The notes: generated by a model not told the origin, from the letters alone. Positions 1 through 8,337 are shown, counted from the stretch's first letter. The stretch: DNA of 36,310 nt from Betaproteobacteria bacterium (GCA_020049245.1 JAIFLB010000068.1:1-36310), one strand, 5' to 3'. Made by a program: numbers and translations.

Positions 1-1
1 C

Positions 2-487
2 TATACTGCGGGCGGTGCAGCCACCCTGCTGGAACTGGCCGATTACCCGATGCCGTTGCTCAGCGGTGAGATCGAAGCGGAAAACGGCCCACCGGAAAAC
101 GCATTCAAATTGCAGGACATCATTGCTGCCCACGCCGGCTTGATCATCGCGTCGCCAGAACATAACCACAGCATTTCCGCGCTGTTGAAAAACACGCTGG
201 ACTGGATTTCGCGCACACCACGCGTCAAAGGCGGCAATCCCTTCACCGGCAAAATCGCCGGCATCATGGCCGCTTCACCGGGCGGCTTGGGTGGGCTGCA
301 AGGTCTCGATCATCTCGAACGCGTCCTCACAACCGTCGGTGCGATGGTGCTACCGAACAAGGTTGCGGTGCCCAACGCGGACCAGGCATTCAACGCCGAT
401 GGGCAACTGCTGGATGAAGCCTCGATGCGCCGCGTCAGCGCGCTTGCGGCTGCGGTGGTCGACGTTGCTCGCAAGCTGAACACTTGA
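2..487 (+). CDS. NAD(P)H-dependent FMN reductase, C-terminal part (5' end outside window)
   Basis: The open frame runs in from base 2, so the N-terminus is missing; about 161 residues are visible. The stretch SPEHNHSISALLKN followed by LDWISR matches the flavin-binding core of the NADPH-dependent FMN reductase family (flavodoxin-like fold; SsuE, ChrR and azoreductase relatives), where a P-E-(Y/H)-N-xS motif contacts FMN. The later GGLGGLQGLDHLERVL segment is also typical. These soluble cytoplasmic enzymes reduce FMN or quinones with NAD(P)H. An internal ATG at base 50 is not the true start, because family-like sequence continues upstream of it. The stop codon overlaps the ATG of the next gene by one base, so the two are probably cotranscribed. 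The family is clear; the substrate is not. Confidence 0.85.
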   Translation, partial: YTAGGAATLLELADYPMPLLSGEIEAENGPPENAFKLQDIIAAHAGLIIASPEHNHSISALLKNTLDWISRTPRVKGGNPFTGKIAGIMAASPGGLGGLQGLDHLERVLTTVGAMVLPNKVAVPNADQAFNADGQLLDEASMRRVSALAAAVVDVARKLNT

Positions 488-843
488 TGCCGTTGCCCAC
501 GATGCGGCTAACCGACTCGATCGCCGCCTGGCAAACACCCGATTTCACCGAGGTGTTCAAGGCGGAAGTGAAACAACTGGACCCCGATCTGCTGCCGTTG
601 CAGCAAGGTCTGGCGCATTCCAGCAGCGCCAATGGCGCGAATCTCGGCGTCACGCTGCTGAATCTGGCTGAAACGCCGGACGAAATTCAGGTCAAAGCCG
701 GCCTGTTCTACAGCGGCATCATTGCCGGTTGCAGTTGCGCCGATGACCCAAGCACGCAGCATGAAGTCAACGAGTACTGCGAGGTACGCTTCGCCATCAG
801 TAAACACAGCGGCGAAGCGACGGTTACGTTATTGCGGGAATAG
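487..843 (+). CDS. Conserved-looking hypothetical protein, 118 aa
   Basis: I do not recognise this protein. It starts at the ATG whose A is the last base of the FMN reductase stop codon (TGATG arrangement); a TTG three bases earlier is an alternative. It has no signal peptide and no membrane segment, so it is probably cytoplasmic. The N-terminal half is acidic and leucine-rich. The C-terminal half contains a Gly-Cys-Ser-Cys-Ala-Asp motif and a further Cys in NEYCEVRF, in what looks like a beta-rich domain. Direct coupling to the FMN reductase suggests a shared redox role, but that is inference from position only. The gene ends just before a short tandem repeat and the convergent RND transporter gene. 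Confidence 0.7.
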   Translation: MPLPTMRLTDSIAAWQTPDFTEVFKAEVKQLDPDLLPLQQGLAHSSSANGANLGVTLLNLAETPDEIQVKAGLFYSGIIAGCSCADDPSTQHEVNEYCEVRFAISKHSGEATVTLLRE

Positions 844-889
844 TCAGGTGCGTGTGTCAGGTGTGTGTGTCAGGTGTGTGTGTCAGGTG
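844..889. repeat. 13-bp tandem repeat, about 3.5 copies
   Basis: Units at 844-856, 857-869 and 870-882 (TCAGGTG followed by CGTGTG or TGTGTG) are followed by a partial unit at 883-889. The array fills the whole gap between two convergent genes. Its last copy supplies the stop codon of the RND permease on the minus strand, since TCA at 883-885 reads TGA. No terminator hairpin is visible here. Confidence 0.9.
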
Positions 890-3800
890 AGCGTATTAGC
901 CAGACGTTTGCGCATCAGCCAGCCGTGCATCAGCGGCGTCACGAACAAGGTCAGCGGCGTCGCCACCGCCAGGCCCCAGATGATGCTGGCGGCGAGCGGG
1001 CCCCAGAGCAGCGAATCGCCGCCCCAACCAAACGCCAGTGAAACCAGGCCGCCGATCACCGTCAACGTGGTGATGATGATCGGCACCAGCCGCCGCCGGC
1101 CGGCATAGAACGCCGCCGCCAGCGAAGGCTGGCCGCGCGCCAGCCGGTCTTCGCCCGCCGAAACCAGGACGATCGACGCGTTCACTGCGACACCGGACAG
1201 CGCAACGCAGCCATACAACGTATACAGCGTGATCGGCTGGCCACTGATCAACAGGCCCAGCACAACCCCGGCCAGGGCCATCGGCGTGGTGGCCAGAATC
1301 ACCAGCGGCAGCACCAGACGACCAAATTGCACCGCCAACAGGGCGTACATCAGGACGAATCCAAGGAACAGGAAGGCAATCAGATCGCGCAGGCTGGCTT
1401 TTACATCATCCAGTTCGCCACCCTGTTGCAGGCTGACGCCGGCATGGCGCGGCGAGATCTTGGCCCATGCGATATCCACCGTTTCCACCGCCTGGCGTGC
1501 GCTGATGCGCTCCTGATCAAAGCCGGCGTGCAGGGTGATGGCGCGTTCGCCGTTGACCCGGCGCAACTCGCCCGGCGTCGACTCCATGGTCACCGTGAAC
1601 AGCTCGGCCGGGTTCACCGTGCGCCCATCTGGCAGCCGCCAGGGCTTCATCAGCCAGCCCTGCACTTCCGCCTGATTCATCACCTGGCCGCGCACCACCA
1701 CGTCCAGCGATTGCGCGCCATCGTCGATCTTGCCGACCACGACGCCTTCGAAATGCAGCCGCACCAGCGCCGCCAGCTTGAATGGATCGAGGCCGGCCCG
1801 CGCCGCCGCCGGAGCGTCGACTTGCAGAGTCAGGCGCGGCTGGCTGAAACCGGCGTCATCGTTCATGTCGCTGAAGCCGGGCTGCTCGGCCAGCGCCAGG
1901 CGCAAATCACGCGCCGCCTCGGCAAGACGTTCGAGCGAGGCGCCGGTGAGGCGCAAGGACAAGCTGGACAGCATCGGCAAATCAGCCGACAGCACTTGCA
2001 CCGAAATGCTTTCTGCCCCCGCCGCTTGCAGCGCTGGCCGCAACGCGGCGACGTAATCGTTGACACTGCGGCCGCTCGCCGATTGCGGCGCCAGACTGAT
2101 CGTAACCTGGCCCATCTGTTCGCCAATGACCAGTTCACTCGGGGTGAATTGCAGGCCGGCCATCGCCAGCGTGGCGTTCAGTTCGCCTGGCCGGGCGATG
2201 CGCTTGGCCGCCAGTTCCAGCTCGCGCGCGGCGGCCAGCGTGGTTTCCAGATTGCTCGCCGGCGGCATCTGCACATTGACGTTGAACACCCGTAGCGGAT
2301 CCGAGGCGAACCAGCGCGGCTTCACCCACTCCAGCGCCAGGGAAGCGCCGGCAAGCAGAAACACACTGGTGAACAGCACAAAAACCGGTGCCGGACGGCG
2401 TATGTTCCAGAGCAGTGCTTTGCCGTAATAACGCCGCAAGTGACGCGCGAACGCATCGCGCCAGCCGCTGTCTGCACCGCCATCGCCCCAGGCCACGGCA
2501 TGCCGCGGCAGTATCCAGAGCGAGGCGAGCAAGCTGCACAACAACGTCAGCATCACCGCCAGCGGCGTGACGAACATGAATCGCCCCATCAGCCCGGGCA
2601 GGAACAACAGCGGTGCGAAAGCCAGACAGGTGGCGAAAATGGAAGCGGTCACCGGCCGCGCCACTTCCTTCAGCGCCGCGCTCACCGCCGCCGTGCGCTC
2701 CATGCCGGCGGCCAGGCGCAAGCGGATGGCCTCCGCCACCACCACCGCGTCGTCGAGCGGAATGCCAAGCACGATGGCGACACCAAGCAAAACGGAAACA
2801 TTCAGCGTGTGGCCCATCAGATACAGCGCCAGGAACATGCCGGCGAGGGCGAACGGCACGCCGATGCTGGTCAGCAAAGCAAGCCGATGGCCGAGGAAGA
2901 ACCAGGTCACCAGCAACACCACGCCAAGACCGAACAGTGCATTCGCCTCCATCACCCCGATCGCTTCCCGCGTTGTCGCGCTCTGATCATCGAGCAAGGT
3001 CAGGATCGGCGCGCCGAATGTTGCGTTGGTTTGCTTCACCATTGCATGAATGGCTTCGGTCAATTCCAGCGTATTGACGTTCTCCCGCTTGATCACCGAC
3101 AGCAGCACCGCCGGCTTGCCATCCAGGCGAACCAGTTCGCGGGCTGGCGCGATGCCGTTGGCAACGCGGGCGACTTCGCCGATTTCGACCATCCGGCCAT
3201 CGGCGCCGGTGATTGGAATTTCGGCCAGGAAATCCGGATTCGGGTTGAGGCCTTCCACCCGCATCGCGTAACGTCGGCCGCCCATGTCGGCCATGCCAGC
3301 CGGCAGGCTGCGTGTCTGCTCGGCAACGGTGCGGGTCAGGTCTTCCAGCGAGACAGCATGCTGTTCCAGCGCGGCAGGATCGAAGGTCACCGCGAGTTCG
3401 CGGCTGCGCATGCCGTAAGTCCAGATGCGGCTGACACCGGGCAATTTTTCCAGCTTGCCGCGTGTCGCCTCGGCGAGTTCGCAGACACGGCCATTCGACG
3501 CGCTGTCGGCGGTCCCGGCGCTGACCACCACCATCGCAGTGGGGAAAAAATTCGACGAGGTCAGTTCGATCACCTGCGGCGGCCGCGCTTCCTTCGGGAA
3601 ATCGGCCGAAGCCTGGCGAATCTCGCGATCCAGCGCCGCCAGGCGACGCTCGAAGCGGCTCTGGTCGAGATCGTGGAAGCGCACCAGCAGGGTAGCTACG
3701 TGGTCACGCGAGGTGGCGGCAACAAAGCGGACATCGCCGACCCGGCGCGCCGCAGCCTCCAGCGGCAACGCAATCTCACGTTCCACATCGCGCGCCGTCG

Positions 3801-3951
3801 CGCCCGGCCAGACCACCGCGACCGCTACCCAGTTGAGTTCCACCTCGGGGTATTGCGCCCTCGGCATGGCGTGATAGGCCCAGGCGCCGAGCAACAAAAC
3901 CAACGCAAGAATCAGGTCAGTGAGACGATGAGAACGAAAAATGGAAGGCAT
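883..3951 (-). CDS. RND-family efflux permease (acriflavine-resistance type), 1022 aa
   Basis: This is an inner-membrane, proton-driven RND pump subunit of full length for the AcrB/MdtB class. It begins with a membrane anchor after a short basic N-terminus, followed by the first periplasmic porter domain (PGATARDVEREIALPLE), membrane segments 2-6 at about 330-500, a second large periplasmic loop and a C-terminal membrane bundle. Segment 4 keeps the two proton-relay aspartates (D400 and D401 in IPLDDAVVVAEAI). The segment-10 motif reads GVAVNASIVLV, with no lysine where AcrB has K940; several adaptor-dependent COG0841 branches share this. No membrane-fusion adaptor or outer-membrane factor lies in the window, so partners must be elsewhere or upstream. 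The substrate cannot be told from sequence. The ATG at 3951 is the only sensible start. Confidence 0.93.
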   Translation of the reverse strand: MPSIFRSHRLTDLILALVLLLGAWAYHAMPRAQYPEVELNWVAVAVVWPGATARDVEREIALPLEAAARRVGDVRFVAATSRDHVATLLVRFHDLDQSRFERRLAALDREIRQASADFPKEARPPQVIELTSSNFFPTAMVVVSAGTADSASNGRVCELAEATRGKLEKLPGVSRIWTYGMRSRELAVTFDPAALEQHAVSLEDLTRTVAEQTRSLPAGMADMGGRRYAMRVEGLNPNPDFLAEIPITGADGRMVEIGEVARVANGIAPARELVRLDGKPAVLLSVIKRENVNTLELTEAIHAMVKQTNATFGAPILTLLDDQSATTREAIGVMEANALFGLGVVLLVTWFFLGHRLALLTSIGVPFALAGMFLALYLMGHTLNVSVLLGVAIVLGIPLDDAVVVAEAIRLRLAAGMERTAAVSAALKEVARPVTASIFATCLAFAPLLFLPGLMGRFMFVTPLAVMLTLLCSLLASLWILPRHAVAWGDGGADSGWRDAFARHLRRYYGKALLWNIRRPAPVFVLFTSVFLLAGASLALEWVKPRWFASDPLRVFNVNVQMPPASNLETTLAAARELELAAKRIARPGELNATLAMAGLQFTPSELVIGEQMGQVTISLAPQSASGRSVNDYVAALRPALQAAGAESISVQVLSADLPMLSSLSLRLTGASLERLAEAARDLRLALAEQPGFSDMNDDAGFSQPRLTLQVDAPAAARAGLDPFKLAALVRLHFEGVVVGKIDDGAQSLDVVVRGQVMNQAEVQGWLMKPWRLPDGRTVNPAELFTVTMESTPGELRRVNGERAITLHAGFDQERISARQAVETVDIAWAKISPRHAGVSLQQGGELDDVKASLRDLIAFLFLGFVLMYALLAVQFGRLVLPLVILATTPMALAGVVLGLLISGQPITLYTLYGCVALSGVAVNASIVLVSAGEDRLARGQPSLAAAFYAGRRRLVPIIITTLTVIGGLVSLAFGWGGDSLLWGPLAASIIWGLAVATPLTLFVTPLMHGWLMRKRLANTLT

Positions 3952-4053
3952 GGATATACTTCGTCAATTGGCAATAATGGTGCGATCAATCGAACTGTCT
4001 GCCCCCCCGATAGGTGGGTACAAGGCCGGCTCTTCTGTGCTGGACGACGTTAA

Positions 4054-4635
4054 ATGACGTTTATTGTGAAAACAATTGTGAAAACTCTACTCCAAACTCT
4101 GTTTCTATCCTGCCTGCTTGTGCAACTGACGCTTGCGGCCGAGACCCGAATGAATGTGCGTCAGACCGGCAGTATGCTGATGGTGGAAGGACAATTGGAA
4201 GTCCCGGTCAACCAAACTACGGCTTGGGCTGTTTTAACCGACTACGCGCGTTTTCCCGAATTCGTTCCCGGCCTTAACAGCAGTCGACTGTTGGAAGAAC
4301 GCAACACATCAAAGTGGGTTGAGCAACGCGGCACGGTCATCGCGGGCCAGTTCCGCATGCCCTTCCAGGGCGTGGTCAAGATTGAAGAACTCAGGCCGGA
4401 AGGGCAGCCAGGGGTGATTCGGGTGGCCTTTATCAGCGGTCCATTGAAGGATGTTCAAGGGGAGTGGAACATTAAGCCCGGCAAACCACTCGATTTGAGC
4501 TACCGCATGCAAATGGATTTGATGAAATCCCCTTTCCCCCCCCCGCTCGCGGTGACTATCATCGAGCAGCAAGTACGAACCTGGGTTGAAGCATTTGCCC
4601 ACGAGATGCAAGTAATGAAAAGGAAGAAGGAATGA
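4054..4635 (+). CDS. Exported SRPBCC (START-like/polyketide cyclase-like) protein, 193 aa
   Basis: The N-terminus has a basic start, a hydrophobic stretch and an Ala-Ala site near residue 29, indicating a Sec signal peptide. The mature part has the hallmarks of the SRPBCC/Coq10-type lipid-binding fold: an early strand, then TTAWAVLTDYARFPEFVPG, where the helix after the first strand carries the W-x-V-L-T-D-Y-x-R-F-P motif, and a long C-terminal helix. Such proteins enclose a hydrophobic ligand; a periplasmic location is inferred from the signal. An internal ATG at 4150 would remove the signal peptide and is less likely. The stop overlaps the ATG of a second SRPBCC gene (ATGA), so the pair is translationally coupled. 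The ligand is unknown. Confidence 0.82.
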   Translation: MTFIVKTIVKTLLQTLFLSCLLVQLTLAAETRMNVRQTGSMLMVEGQLEVPVNQTTAWAVLTDYARFPEFVPGLNSSRLLEERNTSKWVEQRGTVIAGQFRMPFQGVVKIEELRPEGQPGVIRVAFISGPLKDVQGEWNIKPGKPLDLSYRMQMDLMKSPFPPPLAVTIIEQQVRTWVEAFAHEMQVMKRKKE

Positions 4636-5240
4636 AACCCGCTTTTTTTCTGGCAGTTTTCCTGTTGCTGGGCACGGCAACCGCAGCATCCGGGACTGCC
4701 AAGGTCAAAGCCAATACCGGTTTGTCGGGCGTCAAGGTAGAAGCATCACAAGTTCTGCAGACCGATGCCCGCACGTTATGGGGGACGATTACCGACTACA
4801 ACCGGTTGGCGACCTTTATCCCGGACATGGTTTCAAGCCGTGTCATCTCGGCACCTGGCGCCCCCAAACGCGTCGAGCAGATTGCCGAAGCCGGCCTGTT
4901 CGCCTTCGTCATGCCGGATCAGGTGGTGCTGGCGCTGGAGGAAACCCCGTACAGCGTGATCCGCTTTCGCGCCATCTCGGGCAAGCTGGTTTCGATGACT
5001 GGTGAATGGCGCATCGTCGGCGACAAAGCCCCTGTCACCCTGTTTTACCGGGCTCACATTGTGCCGATGAGCCCGATTCCCCCGCTGGGTTCGGGGTACT
5101 TTGTCGAAGATGAGGTTCGTGCCCGCTTCGAAGCCGTCGGCCGCGAGGCGGAGCGGCGCACGCTCGAGTCGCGACGTGGAAGCGGCTATAACCCGCCAGC
5201 ACTGAATTCACCCTATATGTCTCCCTATCTGTCGCGCTAG
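4632..5240 (+). CDS. Second exported SRPBCC (START-like) protein, 202 aa
   Basis: A short N-terminal hydrophobic signal ending near ATAASG is followed by an SRPBCC domain with the same signature as its upstream neighbour (TLWGTITDYNRLATFIPDM), a central beta-sheet (VIRFRAISGKLVSMTGEW) and a C-terminal helix from about 155. A polar tail of about 25 residues, rich in Ser, Tyr and Pro, follows. It is a divergent paralogue of the preceding gene and overlaps it by four bases (ATGA). Two coupled, exported members of a hydrophobic-ligand-binding fold suggest handling of a lipid or other hydrophobic molecule in the periplasm; that role is inferred. The lipoprotein gene follows after 10 bases. Confidence 0.82.
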   Translation: MKPAFFLAVFLLLGTATAASGTAKVKANTGLSGVKVEASQVLQTDARTLWGTITDYNRLATFIPDMVSSRVISAPGAPKRVEQIAEAGLFAFVMPDQVVLALEETPYSVIRFRAISGKLVSMTGEWRIVGDKAPVTLFYRAHIVPMSPIPPLGSGYFVEDEVRARFEAVGREAERRTLESRRGSGYNPPALNSPYMSPYLSR

Positions 5241-5250
5241 TAGCCCAAAG

Positions 5251-5727
5251 ATGTCGCCACGCCAGAAATTGCAACTGCCATTGTTGACTGCCGCACGCTT
5301 ATCGATGTTGTTGGCCTGCGCGCTGCCCCTGCTAGGCTGTGACCAGGTCAAGGAACGCGCCGGATTTGCCGATCCGACCAAAATCGAAGCCGAAGGCAAA
5401 GCCGTCGGCGGCGCCTGCCGGCATGCCGGACGCGGCCTGGAAGATTGCTATCAGCTCAACAAGCAGGCTTCAAAGTCCGCTGTCTTTGCCGGTTGGAAAG
5501 AAATGAACGAATACATGTTGAAGAACAACATGCAAGCGGTGGTGCCCACCATTCCACCCGAATCCCTGACGCCAAAGAAGAAGCCTAAGAAGGCGGAAGA
5601 AAACGAGGGCGAAGAGACGCCGGAGAAAAAATCGGAAGCGGAAGCGACGGATGAGAAGAGTGCGGACAAGACAACTGACAAGAAAGCCGGGAAAGAAACA
5701 GATCAGGAAGCTGACAAAGCACATTAA
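5251..5727 (+). CDS. Putative lipoprotein with Lys/Glu-rich tail, 158 aa
   Basis: The signal peptide ends in a lipobox L27-L28-G29-C30, so C30 is the predicted lipidated residue; Asp follows it directly, which in enterobacteria would favour inner-membrane retention. Residues 45-105 form a small conserved-looking domain with two cysteines (GGACRHAGRGLEDCYQLN) that could pair, followed by a helix (FAGWKEMNEYMLKNNM). From about residue 107 the protein is a low-complexity, highly charged Lys/Glu/Asp/Thr tail, presumably disordered. I do not recognise a named family. It sits 10 bases after the second SRPBCC gene and 2 bases before the exonuclease-family gene, in the same run leading to clsB. Confidence 0.75.
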   Translation: MSPRQKLQLPLLTAARLSMLLACALPLLGCDQVKERAGFADPTKIEAEGKAVGGACRHAGRGLEDCYQLNKQASKSAVFAGWKEMNEYMLKNNMQAVVPTIPPESLTPKKKPKKAEENEGEETPEKKSEAEATDEKSADKTTDKKAGKETDQEADKAH

Positions 5728-5729
5728 AT

Positions 5730-6485
5730 ATGAGCCCGTCACTTCGCATCGCCAGCTACAACATTCACAAGGGACTGTCATTCTTCAATCGGCGCATCGT
5801 CTTGCATGATGTGCGCGACAGCCTGATGGGACTGAACGCCGAAATCGTGTTTCTGCAGGAAGTCCAGGGCCACCATGCGCGCGGCGCCCACCGATTCGAA
5901 TCCTGGCCGGCGATGCCGCAGCATGAGTTCATTGCCGGCGACCTGTGGAACGATTTTGCCTATGGCAAGAACTCGGTCTACGAACATGGCCATCATGGCA
6001 ACGCCATCCTTTCCCGTTTTCCCATCCTGCGCTGGGAAAACGTCGATATTTCTGCGCATGCCTTCGAAAGCCGCGGCCTGCTGCATTGCGAACTCGCAGT
6101 GCCGAACATGGCGCAGCCACTGCACGCCATCTGCCTGCATCTGGCGCTGAACGAAGCCGGCCGCCGCAAACAGATTCACCAGCTCAGCGAACGCATTCGC
6201 CGCATGGTGCCGGATGACGCGCCCCTGATCATCGCCGGCGACTTCAACGACTGGCGCCAGCGCACCAGTTCCTATCTGGCGGATGAACTTGGTCTGAAAG
6301 AAGTCTTTGAATCCCACCACGGCCGGCATGCTCGCAGTTTCCCGGCCGCGCTGCCCTTTCTGTCGCTCGACCGCATTTATGTGCGCGGCTTCAGCATCGC
6401 CTCGGCCCATGTTCTGCATGGTCAACGCTGGCGGCGCCTGTCCGACCACGCCGCGCTGACCGCCCAGTTGCGACCGCTGGCCTGA
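5730..6485 (+). CDS. Endonuclease/exonuclease/phosphatase family protein (YbhP-like), 251 aa
   Basis: The order of metal-dependent EEP-fold motifs is intact: SYNIHKG (Asn), FLQEVQG (catalytic Glu), HAICLHLAL, IIAGDFNDW (Asp and Asn) and the terminal LSDHAALTAQL (Asp-His pair). Members hydrolyse phosphodiester or phosphoester bonds in nucleic acids, inositol phosphates or lipids. In many proteobacteria a YbhP-type EEP gene lies directly upstream of clsB (ybhO), as here with a 42-base gap, which supports that assignment and hints at a phospholipid-related rather than DNA-repair role; the link is association only. It has no signal peptide. The start is the ATG two bases after the lipoprotein stop. 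Confidence 0.87.
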   Translation: MSPSLRIASYNIHKGLSFFNRRIVLHDVRDSLMGLNAEIVFLQEVQGHHARGAHRFESWPAMPQHEFIAGDLWNDFAYGKNSVYEHGHHGNAILSRFPILRWENVDISAHAFESRGLLHCELAVPNMAQPLHAICLHLALNEAGRRKQIHQLSERIRRMVPDDAPLIIAGDFNDWRQRTSSYLADELGLKEVFESHHGRHARSFPAALPFLSLDRIYVRGFSIASAHVLHGQRWRRLSDHAALTAQLRPLA

Positions 6486-6486
6486 G

Positions 6487-6510
6487 GCGGCCACTAAAGC
6501 GGCCACTGAA
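6487..6510. repeat. 12-bp tandem duplication upstream of clsB
   Basis: GCGGCCACTAAA at 6487-6498 is followed directly by GCGGCCACTGAA at 6499-6510 (11 of 12 bases identical). It lies just after the exonuclease-family stop and before the clsB start. It is probably a small replication-slippage duplication. Confidence 0.75.
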
Positions 6511-6527
6511 TCTGCAATATTCCCGGC

Positions 6528-7709
6528 ATGATTAAAGGGGGCAACCGGCTGACCCTGCTGGAAAACGGTGCCGATTACTTCCCCGCATTGATCGCGGCGC
6601 TGGTTTCGGCGCAGCGCGAAATCCACCTCGAAAGCTATATCTTCGCCAACGATGCCGCCGCCGATGCGGTAGCCGAAGCCTTGATGCGCGCCGCCCAACG
6701 CGGCGTCGAAACCCGCCTTTTGCTGGATGGTTACGGCTCGCGCGGGTTCGCCCCGGAACGGCTGAACAGACTGCGCACCGCCGGCGTCAACGTGTTGTTC
6801 TTCCGCCCTGAACGCGGCTTCATGCTGCTGCAACGCAGGCGTTTGCGGCGCATGCATCGCAAATTGGCGGTGATCGATGCCTGCATCGGATTCGTCGGCG
6901 GCATCAACCTGATCGACGACCTGAACGGGCGCAACCTGGCTGCGCCGCGCCAGGATTACGCCGTGCGGGTCGAAGGTCCGCTGGTCGCCGATATGCACAT
7001 CGCCGCGTGGCAACTCTGGCAGCGGGTGATGTGGAGCCGGCTGGGACTGAATCGCGGCGAGGCGGCCTGGCTGAAGCCCTCAACCCACCCGATCGGCACG
7101 CAACGGGCCACCTTTCTCACCCGCAATAGCGTCAGCCAGCGGCGGGCGATCGAAGTGGCCTATCTGCGCGCGATTCGGCGCGCACGGCGCGAAATCCTGA
7201 TCGGCAATGCCTATTTCCTGCCCGGGCTCCGCTTTCGGCATGCGCTGATCGATGCGGTTCGGCGCGGCGTGCGGGTTCGCTTGATCGTGCAGGGACGTTC
7301 CGATCACCCGCTTTACCAGTTGGCGGCGCGCGCCCTGTATCGCCACTTTCTTGAAAATGGCGTCGAGCTGCACGAATACCACGCCAGCGAATGGCACGCC
7401 AAGGTGGCGGTAATCGATGACACCTGGGCCACTGTCGGGTCGAGCAATATTGACCCGTTCAGCCTGCTGCTCTCCCGCGAAGCGAATGTGGTGGTACATG
7501 ACCGTGTCTTCGCCGGGCAACTGCAAGCCAGCCTGGAAAATGCGCTGGCGTGCGGTGCGCATCAGATATTCCGGCGCACCTGGCGGCATGTGCCGTGGTA
7601 CGCCCGCTTCGCCTCCTGGCTCGCCTATGGCGTCGTTCGGCTACTGATGGGCATTGGTGGCTATACCCAGATTTATGACGGTGTCGCCAAGTCACACCCC
7701 AAAACGTGA
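6528..7709 (+). CDS. clsB: Cardiolipin synthase B, 393 aa
   Basis: This is a phospholipase-D superfamily enzyme with two intact HKD motifs: H110-x-K112-x4-D117 in RMHRKLAVID and H290-x-K292-x4-D297 in EWHAKVAVID, each followed by the expected G-G/S-x-N segment (VGGINLIDD; VGSSNIDPFS). Such enzymes make cardiolipin at the inner membrane by transferring phosphatidyl groups; E. coli ClsB (YbhO) is the closest functional model. There is no N-terminal pair of membrane helices, unlike ClsA, which fits ClsB; the length is close to the usual 400 or so. It ends 28 bases from the convergent ubiX gene with no visible terminator. Confidence 0.92.
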   Translation: MIKGGNRLTLLENGADYFPALIAALVSAQREIHLESYIFANDAAADAVAEALMRAAQRGVETRLLLDGYGSRGFAPERLNRLRTAGVNVLFFRPERGFMLLQRRRLRRMHRKLAVIDACIGFVGGINLIDDLNGRNLAAPRQDYAVRVEGPLVADMHIAAWQLWQRVMWSRLGLNRGEAAWLKPSTHPIGTQRATFLTRNSVSQRRAIEVAYLRAIRRARREILIGNAYFLPGLRFRHALIDAVRRGVRVRLIVQGRSDHPLYQLAARALYRHFLENGVELHEYHASEWHAKVAVIDDTWATVGSSNIDPFSLLLSREANVVVHDRVFAGQLQASLENALACGAHQIFRRTWRHVPWYARFASWLAYGVVRLLMGIGGYTQIYDGVAKSHPKT

Positions 7710-7737
7710 GCGACAGAAGCCAATACAGGCGATTGAC

Positions 7738-8337
7738 CTATTCACCCCAGCGTTTCATCAATTCATGCGCAATGCCAAGCTGGTCAAGAACGCGCGCAAC
7801 AATGAAATCAATCACCTGTTCGACGTTTTGCGGCCGATGATAAAAACCTGGATTCGCTGGCAGGATGGTGGCACCCGCCTCGGCCAGTGCCGTCATGTTG
7901 CGCAGGTGGATCAGGGAAAACGGCGTTTCCCGCGCCACCAGAATCAATGGCCGCTTTTCTTTCAGAATCACGTCGGCGGCGCGCTCGATCAGGTTATCGG
8001 CGAGGCCGTGCGCAATGGCTGCCAGGCTGCCCATGGTGCAGGGGCAAATCACCATCGCGTCCGCCGGATTCGAGCCGGATGCGGCCGGTGCAAACCATTC
8101 TTCCTTGCCATAGGCTGCCAACCTGCCGCTGTGGCCACTGAAGCGCGCGTTGAACATTTCCACCAGTTCCGCATTGCCGCTAGGCAATTGCAGATCAAGT
8201 TCCTGTTTGGCGACGATCCGCGCCGCCTGCGACAGCAACAGGTCCACCTTGCAGCCGGCACGCAGCAGGCATTCCAGCAGCCGCAAGCCATAGGCCATGC
8301 CGGATGCGCCGGTGAGGGCAAGGGTGATTCGTTTCAT
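7738..8337 (-). CDS. ubiX: Flavin prenyltransferase UbiX, 199 aa
   Basis: UbiX joins dimethylallyl phosphate to reduced FMN to make the prenylated FMN cofactor needed by UbiD-type decarboxylases, including the one in ubiquinone synthesis. The N-terminal ITLALTGASGMAYGLRLLE is the flavin-binding signature. The central MVICPCTMGSLAAIAHGLADNLIERAAD region and RPLILVARETPFS are conserved in UbiX/Pad1. The length is typical. It is the last gene of the long minus-strand run: its ATG overlaps the stop of the Gx-transporter gene (ATGA), with a GGAG ribosome site upstream. No ubiD lies in the window. Confidence 0.95.
   Translation of the reverse strand: MKRITLALTGASGMAYGLRLLECLLRAGCKVDLLLSQAARIVAKQELDLQLPSGNAELVEMFNARFSGHSGRLAAYGKEEWFAPAASGSNPADAMVICPCTMGSLAAIAHGLADNLIERAADVILKEKRPLILVARETPFSLIHLRNMTALAEAGATILPANPGFYHRPQNVEQVIDFIVARVLDQLGIAHELMKRWGE

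Noticed and set aside
2440..4053. 537-codon plus-strand open frame
   Set aside because: It lies antisense to the RND permease and is rich in His, Arg, Gln and Ala with no domain; it is a shadow of GC-rich codons.
5778..7013. 411-codon minus-strand open frame
   Set aside because: It is antisense to the exonuclease-family and clsB genes, both of which have intact catalytic motifs.
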